Assembly: GCA_938039345.1 (NCBI GenBank)
Contig: CALHVB010000063.1
Span: 1 to 17,550 of the forward strand
Length of the DNA stretch: 17,550 bases
Origin: an uncultured Sediminicola sp.
Lineage (GTDB): Bacteria; Bacteroidota; Bacteroidia; Flavobacteriales; Flavobacteriaceae
Reading direction: 5' to 3'
Made by a program: the position numbers and the translations under genes. The notes under the pieces were generated by a model. It had not been told where the DNA came from and made no database searches. It was given only the letters and a program-made list of their open reading frames with translations. Positions 8,309 through 17,550 of this stretch are shown one piece after another; the stretch's first letter is position 1; every line of letters begins with the position of its first letter.

Positions 8309-9796
8309 ATGAAAAAAATATATAACATAAAAAATGTATTTCTTTTAGTATTTGCTACATCCTTAATTTTTGGATGTGATGATTATTTATCAGAAATACC
8401 AGATAATAGAACAGCTATTGATAGTGCTGAGAAAATATCAGAACTACTAGTTATAGCATACCCAGAAGCTAGTTATATGGATATGGCAGAAACCATGTCT
8501 GATAATGTTGGAGACAAAAACAGTCAGTTGCCATCAGAATTAAATAGTACTAATTATTTATGGGGTGTAACGGATGTAGATAATTTAGATTATCCTGTAG
8601 ATTATTGGAATGCTTGTTATAAGGCAATTGCACAAGCAAATCAGGCACTTTTTTCTATCGAAGAATTAGAAGGGACAGAGGATTTAAATCCGCAAAAAGG
8701 GGAAGCATTATTAGCAAGAGCATATGCGCATTTTATGTTGGTTAATTTTTGGGCTAAACATTATGATCCTGCAACGGCGAGTACGGATTTAGGAATTCCT
8801 TATGTTTTAGAACCTGAAACAGAATTTTTAGTATCCTATACAAGAAATTCGGTGCAAGAGGTTTATAATTTTATAGAGAAAGACATTATAGAAGGTTTAC
8901 CTCTAGTAACTAATGATTATCAAGAGCCTAAATTTCATTTTACACCAGCCGCTGCCAAAGCCTTTGCTACACGTTTTTATTTGTATAAAGGGGATTGGGA
9001 TAAGGTAATACAATATAGCTCAGATATATTATCTGCGAACCCAGCATCGCAATTAAGAGATTACATAGGGGTTTATGATAATTTAGAATATTCGCAAAGA
9101 ATAGCTTTATATGGTAGTGGTGATGATCCTGCTAATTTATTAACGGTATCGGCAAATTCATTACGAGCAAGGTCATTTGCATCTGATAATTATGGATTGA
9201 GTTTTGAGAAGTCTAACGAATTATTTTTTAGTAATAATTTATTAGGATTGTCATGGGTTTATGATGTTTTTGGAGGAGAGGGTGTAAATAATTTACCCAA
9301 GTTTGAAGAGTTTTTTCAAGTAACAAATGTTAGTGCGGGAATAGGAAATCCTTATGTTGGTATTGTGTTGTTTTCTATTGATGAGGTGTTGTTAAATAGA
9401 GCAGAGGCATATGCTATGAGAGGTGATTTTGATATGGCTTTGGAGGATCTAAGCTCTTTTTTATCTGTGCGTTCTACAGGTTATGATCCTACTTTAGATG
9501 TGTTAACAGAAGGTTTAATAGTAGCCGCCTATCCAGAAATTCCAGGAGAATATACACCTTCGTATGGTCTTACAAGCGTGCAAGCGTCTTTTGTAAAAGC
9601 GGTTGCAGAATTTAGACGCAGAGAGTATTATCATGAAGGTTTACGTTGGTTTGATGTTAGAAGATTTGATTTAGAGGTAACGCATACTTTTGTTAATGGT
9701 ATGCCAGATGCAGTTTTAACAAAAGGAGATGTTAGAAGGCAATTACAAATACCATCATTTGCAACAGCAAGAGGATTAGAAAAAAATCCTCGTTAG
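8309..9796 (+). CDS. SusD/RagB-family substrate-binding lipoprotein
   Basis: This surface lipoprotein is predicted to cap the SusC channel and bind the ligand. A signal peptide ends in the lipobox LIFGC with the lipidated cysteine at residue 23. The next residues, DDYLSE, resemble the acidic export signal that sends Bacteroidota lipoproteins to the cell surface. TPR-like helices are suggested by KGEALLARAYAHFMLVNFW at about 130-148. The conserved RagB/SusD C-terminal segment EFRRREYYHEGLRWFDVRR lies at about 434-452. At 495 residues it is of normal size. It starts 11 bases after susC, so the two are surely cotranscribed. Ligand specificity cannot be read from the sequence. Confidence 0.95.
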   Translation: MKKIYNIKNVFLLVFATSLIFGCDDYLSEIPDNRTAIDSAEKISELLVIAYPEASYMDMAETMSDNVGDKNSQLPSELNSTNYLWGVTDVDNLDYPVDYWNACYKAIAQANQALFSIEELEGTEDLNPQKGEALLARAYAHFMLVNFWAKHYDPATASTDLGIPYVLEPETEFLVSYTRNSVQEVYNFIEKDIIEGLPLVTNDYQEPKFHFTPAAAKAFATRFYLYKGDWDKVIQYSSDILSANPASQLRDYIGVYDNLEYSQRIALYGSGDDPANLLTVSANSLRARSFASDNYGLSFEKSNELFFSNNLLGLSWVYDVFGGEGVNNLPKFEEFFQVTNVSAGIGNPYVGIVLFSIDEVLLNRAEAYAMRGDFDMALEDLSSFLSVRSTGYDPTLDVLTEGLIVAAYPEIPGEYTPSYGLTSVQASFVKAVAEFRRREYYHEGLRWFDVRRFDLEVTHTFVNGMPDAVLTKGDVRRQLQIPSFATARGLEKNPR

Positions 9797-9830
9797 ATAT
9801 TGGAAATTAGTTTAATAAAAAAATATAGAC

Positions 9831-10691
9831 ATGATAAAAATACAAAGAGCAATAAAAGCAGTTTTAGCTGTTATGCTATTAATCCTAATAGGTTCATGTG
9901 ATGAAGATGGTTCTTTAGGAGAAAGTCAGTTAAATACAGAAACCCCAGATTTATCTGAGTTAGATGAATACATAAGATCAAATTACGTAGATACATATAA
10001 CATAGATGTGTTGTATCAATGGAATGAAAATGTGGTAGATTACAATAGATTTTTATTTCCACCTACTGAAGAACAAGTGCAACCAGTATTAGAAGTGGTA
10101 AAGAAAATTTGGTTAGATTCTTATACTGAAATTGGTGGGGAAGATTTTGTGAAATTAGTAGCGCCTAGACAATTACTTTTAGTAGGAGGTAGAAACTTTA
10201 ATAGGTCTGGAACTATTTTATTAGGAATAGCAGAAGGAGGTAAGCGTATTACACTTTTTGAAACCGATTTAGTAGATGTTAAAGATAGAGGCAACATAAC
10301 TAGATTTATTTCTACGATACAGCATGAATACACTCATATTCTTAATCAAACAAAACCATTTGATGAACAAGGTTTTGGCAGAATAACACCAACAGAATAT
10401 ACGGCGCAATGGTTTAACACAAGTATTGCTGATGCAAGAGAGTTAGGTTTTGTTACAGATTATGCTAGAAATGATGTTGTCGAAGATTTTGCCGAAATGG
10501 TAAATATAATGCTGGTTAATTCTAATGAAGAATATAATGCCATTGTAGATGCTATAGCAAATCCGCAAGCACGAGTAGATATTAGGGCAAAGGAAGCTAT
10601 GGTGGTAGAGTATTTTGATACGCAGTGGGGTATAGATTTTTATGAGCTACAAGCTGTAACAGCAAGGAATACGCAAGAAGTAATTAATTAA
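9831..10691 (+). CDS. Putative zinc-metallohydrolase lipoprotein (HExxH, SusCD-associated)
   Basis: This 286-residue lipoprotein has a signal peptide ending LIGSC, with the lipidated Cys at residue 23 followed by the acidic run DEDGS. The catalytic signature is HEYTH at 165-169, in which two histidines would bind zinc and Glu166 would act as base. EDFAEM at 218-223 could supply the third ligand, as in gluzincin-like peptidases. The arrangement fits the family called substrate import-associated zinc metallohydrolase lipoprotein (TIGR04549 in my recollection), which recurs beside SusC/SusD genes. It lies 34 bases after the susD homologue in the same operon. It probably cuts a substrate at the cell surface before or during import, and peptide hydrolysis is the natural guess. 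No substrate is established that I know of. Confidence 0.82.
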   Translation: MIKIQRAIKAVLAVMLLILIGSCDEDGSLGESQLNTETPDLSELDEYIRSNYVDTYNIDVLYQWNENVVDYNRFLFPPTEEQVQPVLEVVKKIWLDSYTEIGGEDFVKLVAPRQLLLVGGRNFNRSGTILLGIAEGGKRITLFETDLVDVKDRGNITRFISTIQHEYTHILNQTKPFDEQGFGRITPTEYTAQWFNTSIADARELGFVTDYARNDVVEDFAEMVNIMLVNSNEEYNAIVDAIANPQARVDIRAKEAMVVEYFDTQWGIDFYELQAVTARNTQEVIN

Positions 10692-10702
10692 TAAAAGCTA
10701 TT

Positions 10703-12046
10703 ATGAAAGAAATAATAAATAAATATAAAATATTAGGATTTATATTACTCAGTGTATTATTTGTAGGCTGTAGTAGTGATGATACTTCAAGTGTTTTTGA
10801 AGAAACACCAACAGAAAGGATTAACTCTAGAATTAATGAATTAAGAACTTTATTAAAATCATCCGACACCGGTTGGAAAGCAGTCTATTTTACAGATAAT
10901 ACGCAATTAGGAGGGTTTACTTTTTTCTTCAACTTTATCGATGATAATAATGTAGTTATGTCGTCCGATTTTGATGATGATACTTCTTTATTAACAAGTA
11001 AATATGATGTTGTTTTGGGTTCTACAGTAAAATTGTCATTTACAACTAAAAATGATATTCATAAGCTATCTGATTCTGCTAATGCGCCAGATGCGAATTT
11101 AACTGGGCGTGGGTATTTAGGTGATTTTGAATTTTTATATTATGGAGTAGACGAGACTACAGGTGATATTATTTTTAGAACTAATAGAACACAACAAGAG
11201 TTGCGTTTTGTAAAAGCAACTACAGATGCGGTTACAAGTATATCAGAAAGTTTAGTTATTCCCGAATTATTAAACGATCCAACAAAATCTGTATATCAGA
11301 ATTTAGCAATAACTTCTGGGGGTGTAACAGAAACTTTAGGAGGTACATATAATCCTGCAAGAAGGTTTTTTAGTGCTACAGGAATAAACCGTAGTATAGA
11401 CTTTGGAGTTGCATTTACCAGTACAGGGATTATTGTAAGCCCTGCAATAGAAGTAAACGGAAAACAAGCTAAAGAATTTGTCTATAATGCAACTACAGAT
11501 GAATTTGTAGCTGATTTAGGAGATTCAGATTCAGTAGTAATTTCTTATGCAGATGCTCCACCTTTTTTAACTAATGATAATTTGGTAGTAGTACAAGCAG
11601 ACAATGCTTATGGTTATATAGATGATTTTCTGTTTGAGGCGCCATCAACATCAACTAATTACAGGTTGTTAAGAGATGAGGTTAATAATGGTTTAAGTGC
11701 AGCTGGCTTCAGATTGCAGCGGGTTTCTTTCTTTTTTAGCATTGGAGGAGATGATACATTTAATGTAATACAATATAGATTGGAAAATATAGCAGATGGT
11801 TCAATATTCAATATTAATCATTTTGTAACTTTTGAGAATGTAGATGGTAAGTTAATTTTAACTGATGATGGTTGGAGTGATCCAGGTTTAATTCCGTTTG
11901 TGGCAGCTATAGATAATGCGCTAACCAACCCTTTAGGTTTGTATGTAAGGCAAGAAGATTTTAGAGTAAGGTTTACTAATACTATTTTTACTTTTACTAG
12001 TGTAGAAGATCCAAGTATAAGAATAACAACTTATGCTTTTCAATAA
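10703..12046 (+). CDS. DUF4302-type lipoprotein, function unknown
   Basis: The product is a 447-residue predicted lipoprotein with a signal peptide ending LFVGC (Cys23), followed by SSDDTSS, a surface-export-like acidic stretch. The segment TERINSRINELRTLLKSSD at about 37-55, then GWKAVYF and later beta-rich repeats, resembles the Bacteroidota DUF4302 family. I assign that family from memory of its N-terminal pattern. No catalytic motif stands out. The rest is rich in short beta strands and aromatic residues, which would suit a binding or scaffold role. It starts 11 bases after the metallohydrolase gene, is the last gene of the operon, and is followed by a bidirectional terminator. A role as accessory substrate-binding or surface protein of the uptake system is inferred from its position. 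Confidence 0.75.
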   Translation: MKEIINKYKILGFILLSVLFVGCSSDDTSSVFEETPTERINSRINELRTLLKSSDTGWKAVYFTDNTQLGGFTFFFNFIDDNNVVMSSDFDDDTSLLTSKYDVVLGSTVKLSFTTKNDIHKLSDSANAPDANLTGRGYLGDFEFLYYGVDETTGDIIFRTNRTQQELRFVKATTDAVTSISESLVIPELLNDPTKSVYQNLAITSGGVTETLGGTYNPARRFFSATGINRSIDFGVAFTSTGIIVSPAIEVNGKQAKEFVYNATTDEFVADLGDSDSVVISYADAPPFLTNDNLVVVQADNAYGYIDDFLFEAPSTSTNYRLLRDEVNNGLSAAGFRLQRVSFFFSIGGDDTFNVIQYRLENIADGSIFNINHFVTFENVDGKLILTDDGWSDPGLIPFVAAIDNALTNPLGLYVRQEDFRVRFTNTIFTFTSVEDPSIRITTYAFQ

Positions 12047-12074
12047 TATGGACTTTTTATAATTATTAAACATA

Positions 12075-12108
12075 AAAAAACGGTTAGAAAATTTTCTAAC
12101 CGTTTTTT
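12075..12108. terminator. Bidirectional terminator between the uptake operon and gltD
   Basis: This is a perfect 34-base palindrome, with left arm A6-CGGTTAG-AAAA and the complementary right arm. Its GC-containing core, CGGTTAG/CTAACCG, is flanked by an A tract on the left and a T tract on the right. It can thus form a terminator hairpin followed by U residues on either strand. It sits between two convergent genes, 28 bases past the stop of the plus-strand operon and 23 bases past the gltD stop. Confidence 0.92.
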
Positions 12109-12131
12109 GTATTTATTATTTTAATAGCTTC

Positions 12132-13595
12132 TTATAGGCTAGGTAAATCTCCTTCTACATTTTTAGATGGTAAATCAGATTTTCCCATTAAAAAGATATC
12201 TACCTGTCTTGCTGCTTCACGACCTTCAGAAATAGCCCAAACTATTAATGATTGTCCTCTTCGCATATCACCAGCCGTAAATATATTAGGAACATTAGTT
12301 TGGTACTTGCCGTATGTTGCTTTGTAGTTAGAACGCGCATCTTGTTCTATACCCAATTGCGTTGCTAAATAGTTTTCTGGTCCTGTAAAACCTAAAGCTA
12401 ATAATGCTAAATCGCATGGCCAAGTTTTTTCGGTGCCTTCAATTTCTATTAATTGCGGACGTTCGCCAGGAACCATTTTCCACTTTACATTAACTGTTTT
12501 TAAAGCCGTTAATTTTCCGTTTTTATCGGTAACAAATTCTTTAGTGTTTATAAGCCAGTTACGTTCAGCTCCTTCTTTATGTGAAGAAGAAGTTTTTAAC
12601 TGTAAAGGCCAATACGGCCATGGAGTTGTTGGCGAACGATGTCCTGGAGGTTTAGGCATAATCTCAAAATTAGTTACAGATTTTGCTCCATGTCTATTAG
12701 ATGTTCCAATACAGTCAGATCCTGTATCACCACCACCAATAACAATAACATCTTTATCTGTAGCTAAAACTTGGTCTTTTACTTCTTTTCCAAAAACAAC
12801 TTTTGTTTGCTGTGTTAAAAAGTCCATTGCTTGTACAACACCATCAGCATCAATACCTGGAGTAGGTAAAGAACGTCTTTCTGTTGCTCCACCAGCTAAT
12901 ACAATAGCGTCAAAAGCTTTTAATTCTTCTACAGATACATTTTTACCAACATTAGCATTTACTTTAAAAGTAATACCTTCTGCTTCTAATATAGCTACTC
13001 TACGGTCTATAATCTCTTTTTCCATTTTAAAGTTAGGAATACCGTAACGTAACAATCCTCCAACTTCGTCATCTCTTTCAAAAACAGTTACTAAATGCCC
13101 TGCTCTATTTAATTGTTGCGCTGTAGCTAAACCAGCAGGTCCAGAACCTACAACGGCAATTGTTTTTCCTGTTCTTTTTTTAGGAGGCTGAGGTTTAATC
13201 CAACCTTCTGCAAAAGCACGTTCCACAATATTTTTTTCTATATTTTCAATAGAGATAGGGTCTTCTATAATTCCTAGTACGCAGGCTTGCTCACAAGGAG
13301 CAGGACACAAACGTCCGGTAAATTCTGGAAAATTATTAGTAGAATGTAAAATTAAAGAAGCTTTTTGCCACTCTCCTTGGTGTACCATGTGGTTAAAATC
13401 AGGAATCAAATTTCCTAAAGGACAACCACTATGGCAAAAAGGAATACCACAATCCATACAACGAGAACCTTGTTCTGTGATTTCTTTTTCACTTAAAGGT
13501 ATCGTAAATTCTTTATAATCTTTAACACGCTTTTCAACAGCAGTGTATTTTTCGTCTTTTCTTTCGAATTCTTTAAATCCAGTTACTTTTCCCAT
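12132..13595 (-). CDS. gltD: Glutamate synthase small subunit
   Basis: The small subunit takes electrons from NAD(P)H through FAD and iron-sulfur clusters and passes them to the large subunit for synthesis of glutamate from glutamine and 2-oxoglutarate. The N-terminal ferredoxin-like part carries cysteines at 46, 49, 54 and 58 (CMDCGIPFCHSGC) and at 97, 101 and 105 (CPAPCEQAC). These fit the two [4Fe-4S] sites of the family. An FAD-binding loop VVGSGPAG lies at 148-155 and the pyridine-nucleotide loop VIGGGDTGSD at 285-294. The C-terminal FAD motif is AGDMRRGQSL at 441-450. The 487 residues are a full-length protein. The start is two bases after the gltB stop, so it is the second gene of a gltBD operon. 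Confidence 0.97.
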   Translation of the reverse strand: MGKVTGFKEFERKDEKYTAVEKRVKDYKEFTIPLSEKEITEQGSRCMDCGIPFCHSGCPLGNLIPDFNHMVHQGEWQKASLILHSTNNFPEFTGRLCPAPCEQACVLGIIEDPISIENIEKNIVERAFAEGWIKPQPPKKRTGKTIAVVGSGPAGLATAQQLNRAGHLVTVFERDDEVGGLLRYGIPNFKMEKEIIDRRVAILEAEGITFKVNANVGKNVSVEELKAFDAIVLAGGATERRSLPTPGIDADGVVQAMDFLTQQTKVVFGKEVKDQVLATDKDVIVIGGGDTGSDCIGTSNRHGAKSVTNFEIMPKPPGHRSPTTPWPYWPLQLKTSSSHKEGAERNWLINTKEFVTDKNGKLTALKTVNVKWKMVPGERPQLIEIEGTEKTWPCDLALLALGFTGPENYLATQLGIEQDARSNYKATYGKYQTNVPNIFTAGDMRRGQSLIVWAISEGREAARQVDIFLMGKSDLPSKNVEGDLPSL

Positions 13596-13597
13596 AA

Positions 13598-16500
13598 TTA
13601 CGATACTGTTAATTCTTCAACCATTGGTTCTTCATTGGCAATGCGTTCTAAAGCTACTTTGTATTCTTTAGGCATTACTTTTACAAATTTAGCTAGGTTG
13701 TTTTCCCAATCTGCTAAAACTTCGGCACCTCTATTACTATTGGTATATGCTACATGTTTTTGAATTAGTCCTTTTAACTCAGCAGCATCTTCTGCCGTTA
13801 TAGGGTCAAAATCTATAGTTTCCTCATTACATAAGCCATCTGTAAACTTCCCTGTTGTATTTAATACATAAGCGTAACCACCACTCATACCAGCAGCAAA
13901 ATTACGTCCTGTGTCACCTAAAACAACAATTCTACCGCCCGTCATGTATTCACATCCGTGATCTCCTAATCCTTCTACTACAGCAGTAGCTCCAGAGTTA
14001 CGTACTGCAAAACGTTCACCAGCAATACCATTGATGTAGGCTTCACCTTTTACAGCTCCAAATAAACAAACATTACCTACAATAATATTGTGCTCTGCTA
14101 TAAAGTCTGCATCAACTGGTTTCTTAATAATTAATTTACCTCCAGATAAACCTTTTCCTAAGTAATCGTTTGTGTTTCCTTCAACAGTATATGTAATACC
14201 GCTTGCTCCAAATACTCCAAAGCTTTGTCCGGCAGAACCTTTAAAATTTAAGTTTAAAGTGTCTTCTGGTAACCCTAAGTGTCCGTATATTTTTGAAATT
14301 TCATTAGAAACAATAGCTCCTAAAGAACGGTTTGTGTTTTGGATTGGGTAGTTTAAATGTGTAACCTCTTTTCTAAAAATTGCAGCATGTGCATCTTTTA
14401 GAATTTGAAAATCGATTACATTATCTAAATTGTGATCTTGCTTCTCGGTATTTTTTAAAGTAAAGTTACTGTATTCTGCTGGTTGATACAGAATAGCAGA
14501 TAAATCTAATCCTTTAGCCTTGTAATGTTTAATAGCCTTGTTGGCATTTATTTTTTGAGTCTGACCAATCATTTCATCCATGGTACGGAATCCTAATTCG
14601 GCCATAATTTGTCTTAATTCATTTGCTACGTAGTAAAAGAAGTTTATTACGTGCTCAGGTGTGCCTTTAAAGTTTTTACGTAACTCTTTATCCTGCGTTG
14701 CAATACCTACCGGACATGTATTTAAGTGACACTTACGCATCATAATACATCCAGAAGCTACTAAAGGAGCTGTTGCAAAACCAAACTCTTCGGCACCTAA
14801 TAATGCTGCAATAGCAACATCACGCCCTGTTTTTAACTGACCATCACATTCAACAACAATTCTAGATCTTAAGTTGTTTAATACTAGTGTTTGTTGTGCT
14901 TCTGCTAAACCAAGTTCCCATGGCAAACCAGCATGCTTTAATGAGGTTAATGGCGATGCTCCTGTACCTCCGTCGTAACCAGAAATTAATACTACATCTG
15001 CTTTAGCCTTAGCTACACCAGCTGCAATTGTTCCTACTCCAACTTCTGATACTAACTTTACGTTAATACGAGCTTCTCTATTGGCGTTCTTTAAATCGTA
15101 GATTAGCTGTGCTAAATCTTCAATTGAATAAATATCATGGTGAGGAGGAGGAGATATTAAACCAACAAATGGTGTTGAGTTACGTGCAGCTGCAATCCAA
15201 GGCAACACTTTAGTTCCTGGTAATTGGCCACCTTCTCCTGGTTTAGCTCCTTGAGCCATTTTTATCTGAATCTCTTTTGCAGAACTTAAATAATGAGAGG
15301 TTACTCCAAAACGACCCGATGCAACCTGCTTAATAGCAGAGTTCTTATTATCTCCATTTGCATCTGGTTGAAAACGTTTTCTGTCTTCGCCACCTTCACC
15401 AGAGTTAGATTTACCACCTAAACGGTTCATGGCAATGGCCAAGTTTTCATGCGCTTCTCTAGAAATAGACCCATAAGACATAGCTCCTGTTTTAAATCGT
15501 TTAACGATTTCTGTCCAAGGTTCTACTTCGTCTAACGGAATTGGATCTAAGTTGTTAAACTCAAATAAACCACGAATCGTTAATAAATTTTTAGACTGCT
15601 CGTTAATAGCATTTTTGTAAATATCATACGATGATTGATCGCTTAAACGAACGGCTTGTTGTAATTTAGCTATAGTAGTTGGGTTAAATAAGTGGCGTTC
15701 TCCGTTACGTCTCCATCTATAGTCACCACCAATATTTAATCCTAATCTTTTATCTATATAAGTATCTGGGTAAGCATATTTGTATCTTTTATTAATTTCT
15801 TTCTCAATTTCGTATAAACCTATACCTTCTATTCTAGAAGCAGTATAAGGGAAATATTTGTTTACGAATTCAGAATTAAAACCTACTATTTCAAATATTT
15901 GGGAACCTCTGTACGAGTGTAAAGTAGAGATTCCAATTTTGTTCATTACTTTTAAGACACCTTTTCCTATAGCCTTGTTAAAGTTATCTACCGCTTTTTG
16001 TTCATCTAACTCAATGAATCCTTCTTGTACTTGTAAACGAATAATTTCATTAACCATGTATGGGTTAATAGCCGATGCTCCGTAACCAAATAATGTCGCA
16101 AAATGATGCGGTTCACGAGGTTCAGCAGACTCTATTACAATATCGAAATAAGAACGCTTACGTAAACGATTCATTTGGTGGTGTACAAAAGAACAAGCTA
16201 ATAATGCTGGGATAGGGGCTAAACCTTTCTTGGCACCTCTATCAGATAAAATAATGATATTAACTCCCTTATCTAAAGATTTAGTTATTTTGGTAATGAT
16301 ATTGTCTAGAGCGTCTTCTAAACCATTCATTCCCTTATCTTTTTCATATAAGATTTCGATGGTGTCTGCTTTGAAACCGTCTACATTAATATTTCTAATT
16401 TTCTCTAAATCGTTATTAGAGATAACCGGATTTTGAATTCTTAATTTATGACATTGGTCTGGAGTAATATCAAAAATATTTTTATCGTGACCTAATGCTA

Positions 16501-17550
16501 AACTAATATCTGTAACTACTTCTTCTCGGATACCATCCAAAGGAGGGTTGGTTACCTGGGCAAATAGTTGCTTAAAGTAATTGGATATTAATTGAGGTCT
16601 GTCTGATAACACAGCTAAAGGGGTATCTATACCCATAGATCCTAGAGCTTCTTTACCAACAATAGCCATTGGTACAATTACTTCCTGAATATCTTCAATA
16701 GTATAATTGTATAAACGTTGTCTTGTTTTTAAATCTAATGTTTCTATAGGACAAACTTCGTTTGTATTAGGAACATCTTTTAATTGTAAGTTGTTTTCTT
16801 TTAACCATTTCTTATATGGCCTTTCAGAAACAATTTTATTTTTTATTTCCTCGTCACCTATAATACGTCCTTCGTTCATGTCTACCAAGAACATTTTACC
16901 TGGCTCTAAACGACCATGGCTTTCGATGTCTGAAGGCTCAATATCTACAACACCTACTTCCGAAGACATAATTAATTTACCACTCTTTGTTACAGTATAA
17001 CGAGATGGTCTTAAACCATTACGGTCTAACAAGGCTCCTATATAATCGCCATCTGTAAAAGGAACAGAAGCAGGGCCATCCCATGGCTCCATGATACAAG
17101 AATTATATTCGTAAAACGCTTTTCTGTCCTCAGACATTGTAGCGTGCTTTTCCCATGCTTCTGGAATAGTCATCATCATTACTTCTGGTAATGAACGCCC
17201 TGTTAAGGTTAATAACTCAACAGACATATCCATAGAAGCAGAATCTGATTTTCCAGGTAATATAATTGGAAATAATTTTTCTATTTGGTCTCCAAAAATA
17301 TCCGATTTCATAATTTCTTCACGAACACGCATTCTAGAAACATTACCTCTTAAAGTGTTAATTTCTCCATTCTGACATAAGAATCTAAATGGTTGTGCTA
17401 ATTCCCAAGCTGGCATTGTATTTGTAGAAAAACGTTGGTGTACTAATGCTAAACGAGTTACTAAATCTATTTCTTGTAAATCTTTGTAATAAGGGCCAAT
17501 ATCTTCGGGCATGATAATACCTTTATAGATAATTGTAGTTAAAGATAAAC
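13598..17550 (-). CDS. gltB: Glutamate synthase large subunit, 5' end beyond the window
   Basis: The large subunit hydrolyses glutamine and moves ammonia to an FMN site where 2-oxoglutarate becomes glutamate. The frame stays open to the right edge. The ATG at 17512 is internal, because twelve upstream codons encode [12 protein letters not shown], which matches the conserved 'S-T-YKG' strand of the amidotransferase domain. At least 1316 residues are visible, against about 1500 in the family, so the catalytic N-terminal cysteine lies outside. Numbered from the ATG at 17512, the amidotransferase segment shows [20 protein letters not shown] (25-44) and [10 protein letters not shown]. The FMN synthase domain lies at about 620-990. 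The [3Fe-4S] motif C-x5-C-x4-C falls at about 922, 928 and 933 ([12 protein letters not shown]). A glycine-rich beta-helix lies at about 1095-1220. It is cotranscribed with gltD. Confidence 0.97.
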   Translation of the reverse strand, partial: LSLTTIIYKGIIMPEDIGPYYKDLQEIDLVTRLALVHQRFSTNTMPAWELAQPFRFLCQNGEINTLRGNVSRMRVREEIMKSDIFGDQIEKLFPIILPGKSDSASMDMSVELLTLTGRSLPEVMMMTIPEAWEKHATMSEDRKAFYEYNSCIMEPWDGPASVPFTDGDYIGALLDRNGLRPSRYTVTKSGKLIMSSEVGVVDIEPSDIESHGRLEPGKMFLVDMNEGRIIGDEEIKNKIVSERPYKKWLKENNLQLKDVPNTNEVCPIETLDLKTRQRLYNYTIEDIQEVIVPMAIVGKEALGSMGIDTPLAVLSDRPQLISNYFKQLFAQVTNPPLDGIREEVVTDISLALGHDKNIFDITPDQCHKLRIQNPVISNNDLEKIRNINVDGFKADTIEILYEKDKGMNGLEDALDNIITKITKSLDKGVNIIILSDRGAKKGLAPIPALLACSFVHHQMNRLRKRSYFDIVIESAEPREPHHFATLFGYGASAINPYMVNEIIRLQVQEGFIELDEQKAVDNFNKAIGKGVLKVMNKIGISTLHSYRGSQIFEIVGFNSEFVNKYFPYTASRIEGIGLYEIEKEINKRYKYAYPDTYIDKRLGLNIGGDYRWRRNGERHLFNPTTIAKLQQAVRLSDQSSYDIYKNAINEQSKNLLTIRGLFEFNNLDPIPLDEVEPWTEIVKRFKTGAMSYGSISREAHENLAIAMNRLGGKSNSGEGGEDRKRFQPDANGDNKNSAIKQVASGRFGVTSHYLSSAKEIQIKMAQGAKPGEGGQLPGTKVLPWIAAARNSTPFVGLISPPPHHDIYSIEDLAQLIYDLKNANREARINVKLVSEVGVGTIAAGVAKAKADVVLISGYDGGTGASPLTSLKHAGLPWELGLAEAQQTLVLNNLRSRIVVECDGQLKTGRDVAIAALLGAEEFGFATAPLVASGCIMMRKCHLNTCPVGIATQDKELRKNFKGTPEHVINFFYYVANELRQIMAELGFRTMDEMIGQTQKINANKAIKHYKAKGLDLSAILYQPAEYSNFTLKNTEKQDHNLDNVIDFQILKDAHAAIFRKEVTHLNYPIQNTNRSLGAIVSNEISKIYGHLGLPEDTLNLNFKGSAGQSFGVFGASGITYTVEGNTNDYLGKGLSGGKLIIKKPVDADFIAEHNIIVGNVCLFGAVKGEAYINGIAGERFAVRNSGATAVVEGLGDHGCEYMTGGRIVVLGDTGRNFAAGMSGGYAYVLNTTGKFTDGLCNEETIDFDPITAEDAAELKGLIQKHVAYTNSNRGAEVLADWENNLAKFVKVMPKEYKVALERIANEEPMVEELTVS

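Noticed and set aside
12433..13047. A 204-codon open frame on the plus strand
   Set aside because: It lies wholly antisense to gltD, whose protein is unmistakable, and its translation shows no recognisable domain. It is a shadow of the coding strand.
17510..17512. ATG as the start of gltB
   Set aside because: The frame continues upstream to the window edge with conserved amidotransferase residues (YKGII), and the catalytic N-terminal cysteine would be missing.
1..17550. Mobile element, CRISPR array or phage island
   Set aside because: I saw no transposase, integrase, regularly spaced repeats or terminal inverted repeats, and the base composition looks even throughout by eye.

Overview
The window is AT-rich chromosomal DNA from a member of the Bacteroidota, most likely family Flavobacteriaceae. 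The evidence is the SusC/SusD pair, lipoproteins with acidic residues after the lipobox cysteine, a FecR anti-sigma factor of the Bacteroidota type, a TAnnTTTG promoter box and strongly A/T-biased codon use. I saw no tRNA, rRNA, insertion sequence, CRISPR array or phage gene.

Layout from left to right. (1) Positions 1-2611, plus strand: the C-terminal tail of a sodium:alanine-type symporter, then the housekeeping GTPase genes era and der. A strong terminator and a TAnnTTTG promoter lie between era and der. (2) Positions 2619-3224, minus strand: an ECF sigma factor gene (FecI type) with an intact body but no ATG, GTG or TTG start in frame. A one-base shift just after an ATG at 3220 would explain this. 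(3) Positions 3308-12046, plus strand: a nutrient-uptake operon with FecR anti-sigma factor, SusC transporter carrying an STN signalling domain, SusD lipoprotein, an HExxH zinc-metallohydrolase lipoprotein and a DUF4302-type lipoprotein. (4) A perfect-palindrome bidirectional terminator near 12075-12108. (5) Positions 12132-17550, minus strand: gltD and gltB, the glutamate synthase subunits. gltB runs off the right edge.

The middle block reads as one substrate-responsive system. SusC and SusD would bind and import a ligand through the outer membrane with TonB energy. The STN domain of SusC would signal ligand occupancy to the periplasmic part of FecR, and FecR would release the ECF sigma factor to transcribe the operon. 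The HExxH lipoprotein and the DUF4302 protein would process or bind the substrate at the cell surface. The substrate cannot be told from sequence. The apparent loss of a start in the sigma gene raises the question of whether the loop still works in this strain.

The most useful leads are the sigma gene start defect, the 14-bp hairpin in the susC leader, and the uncharacterised metallohydrolase/DUF4302 pair.
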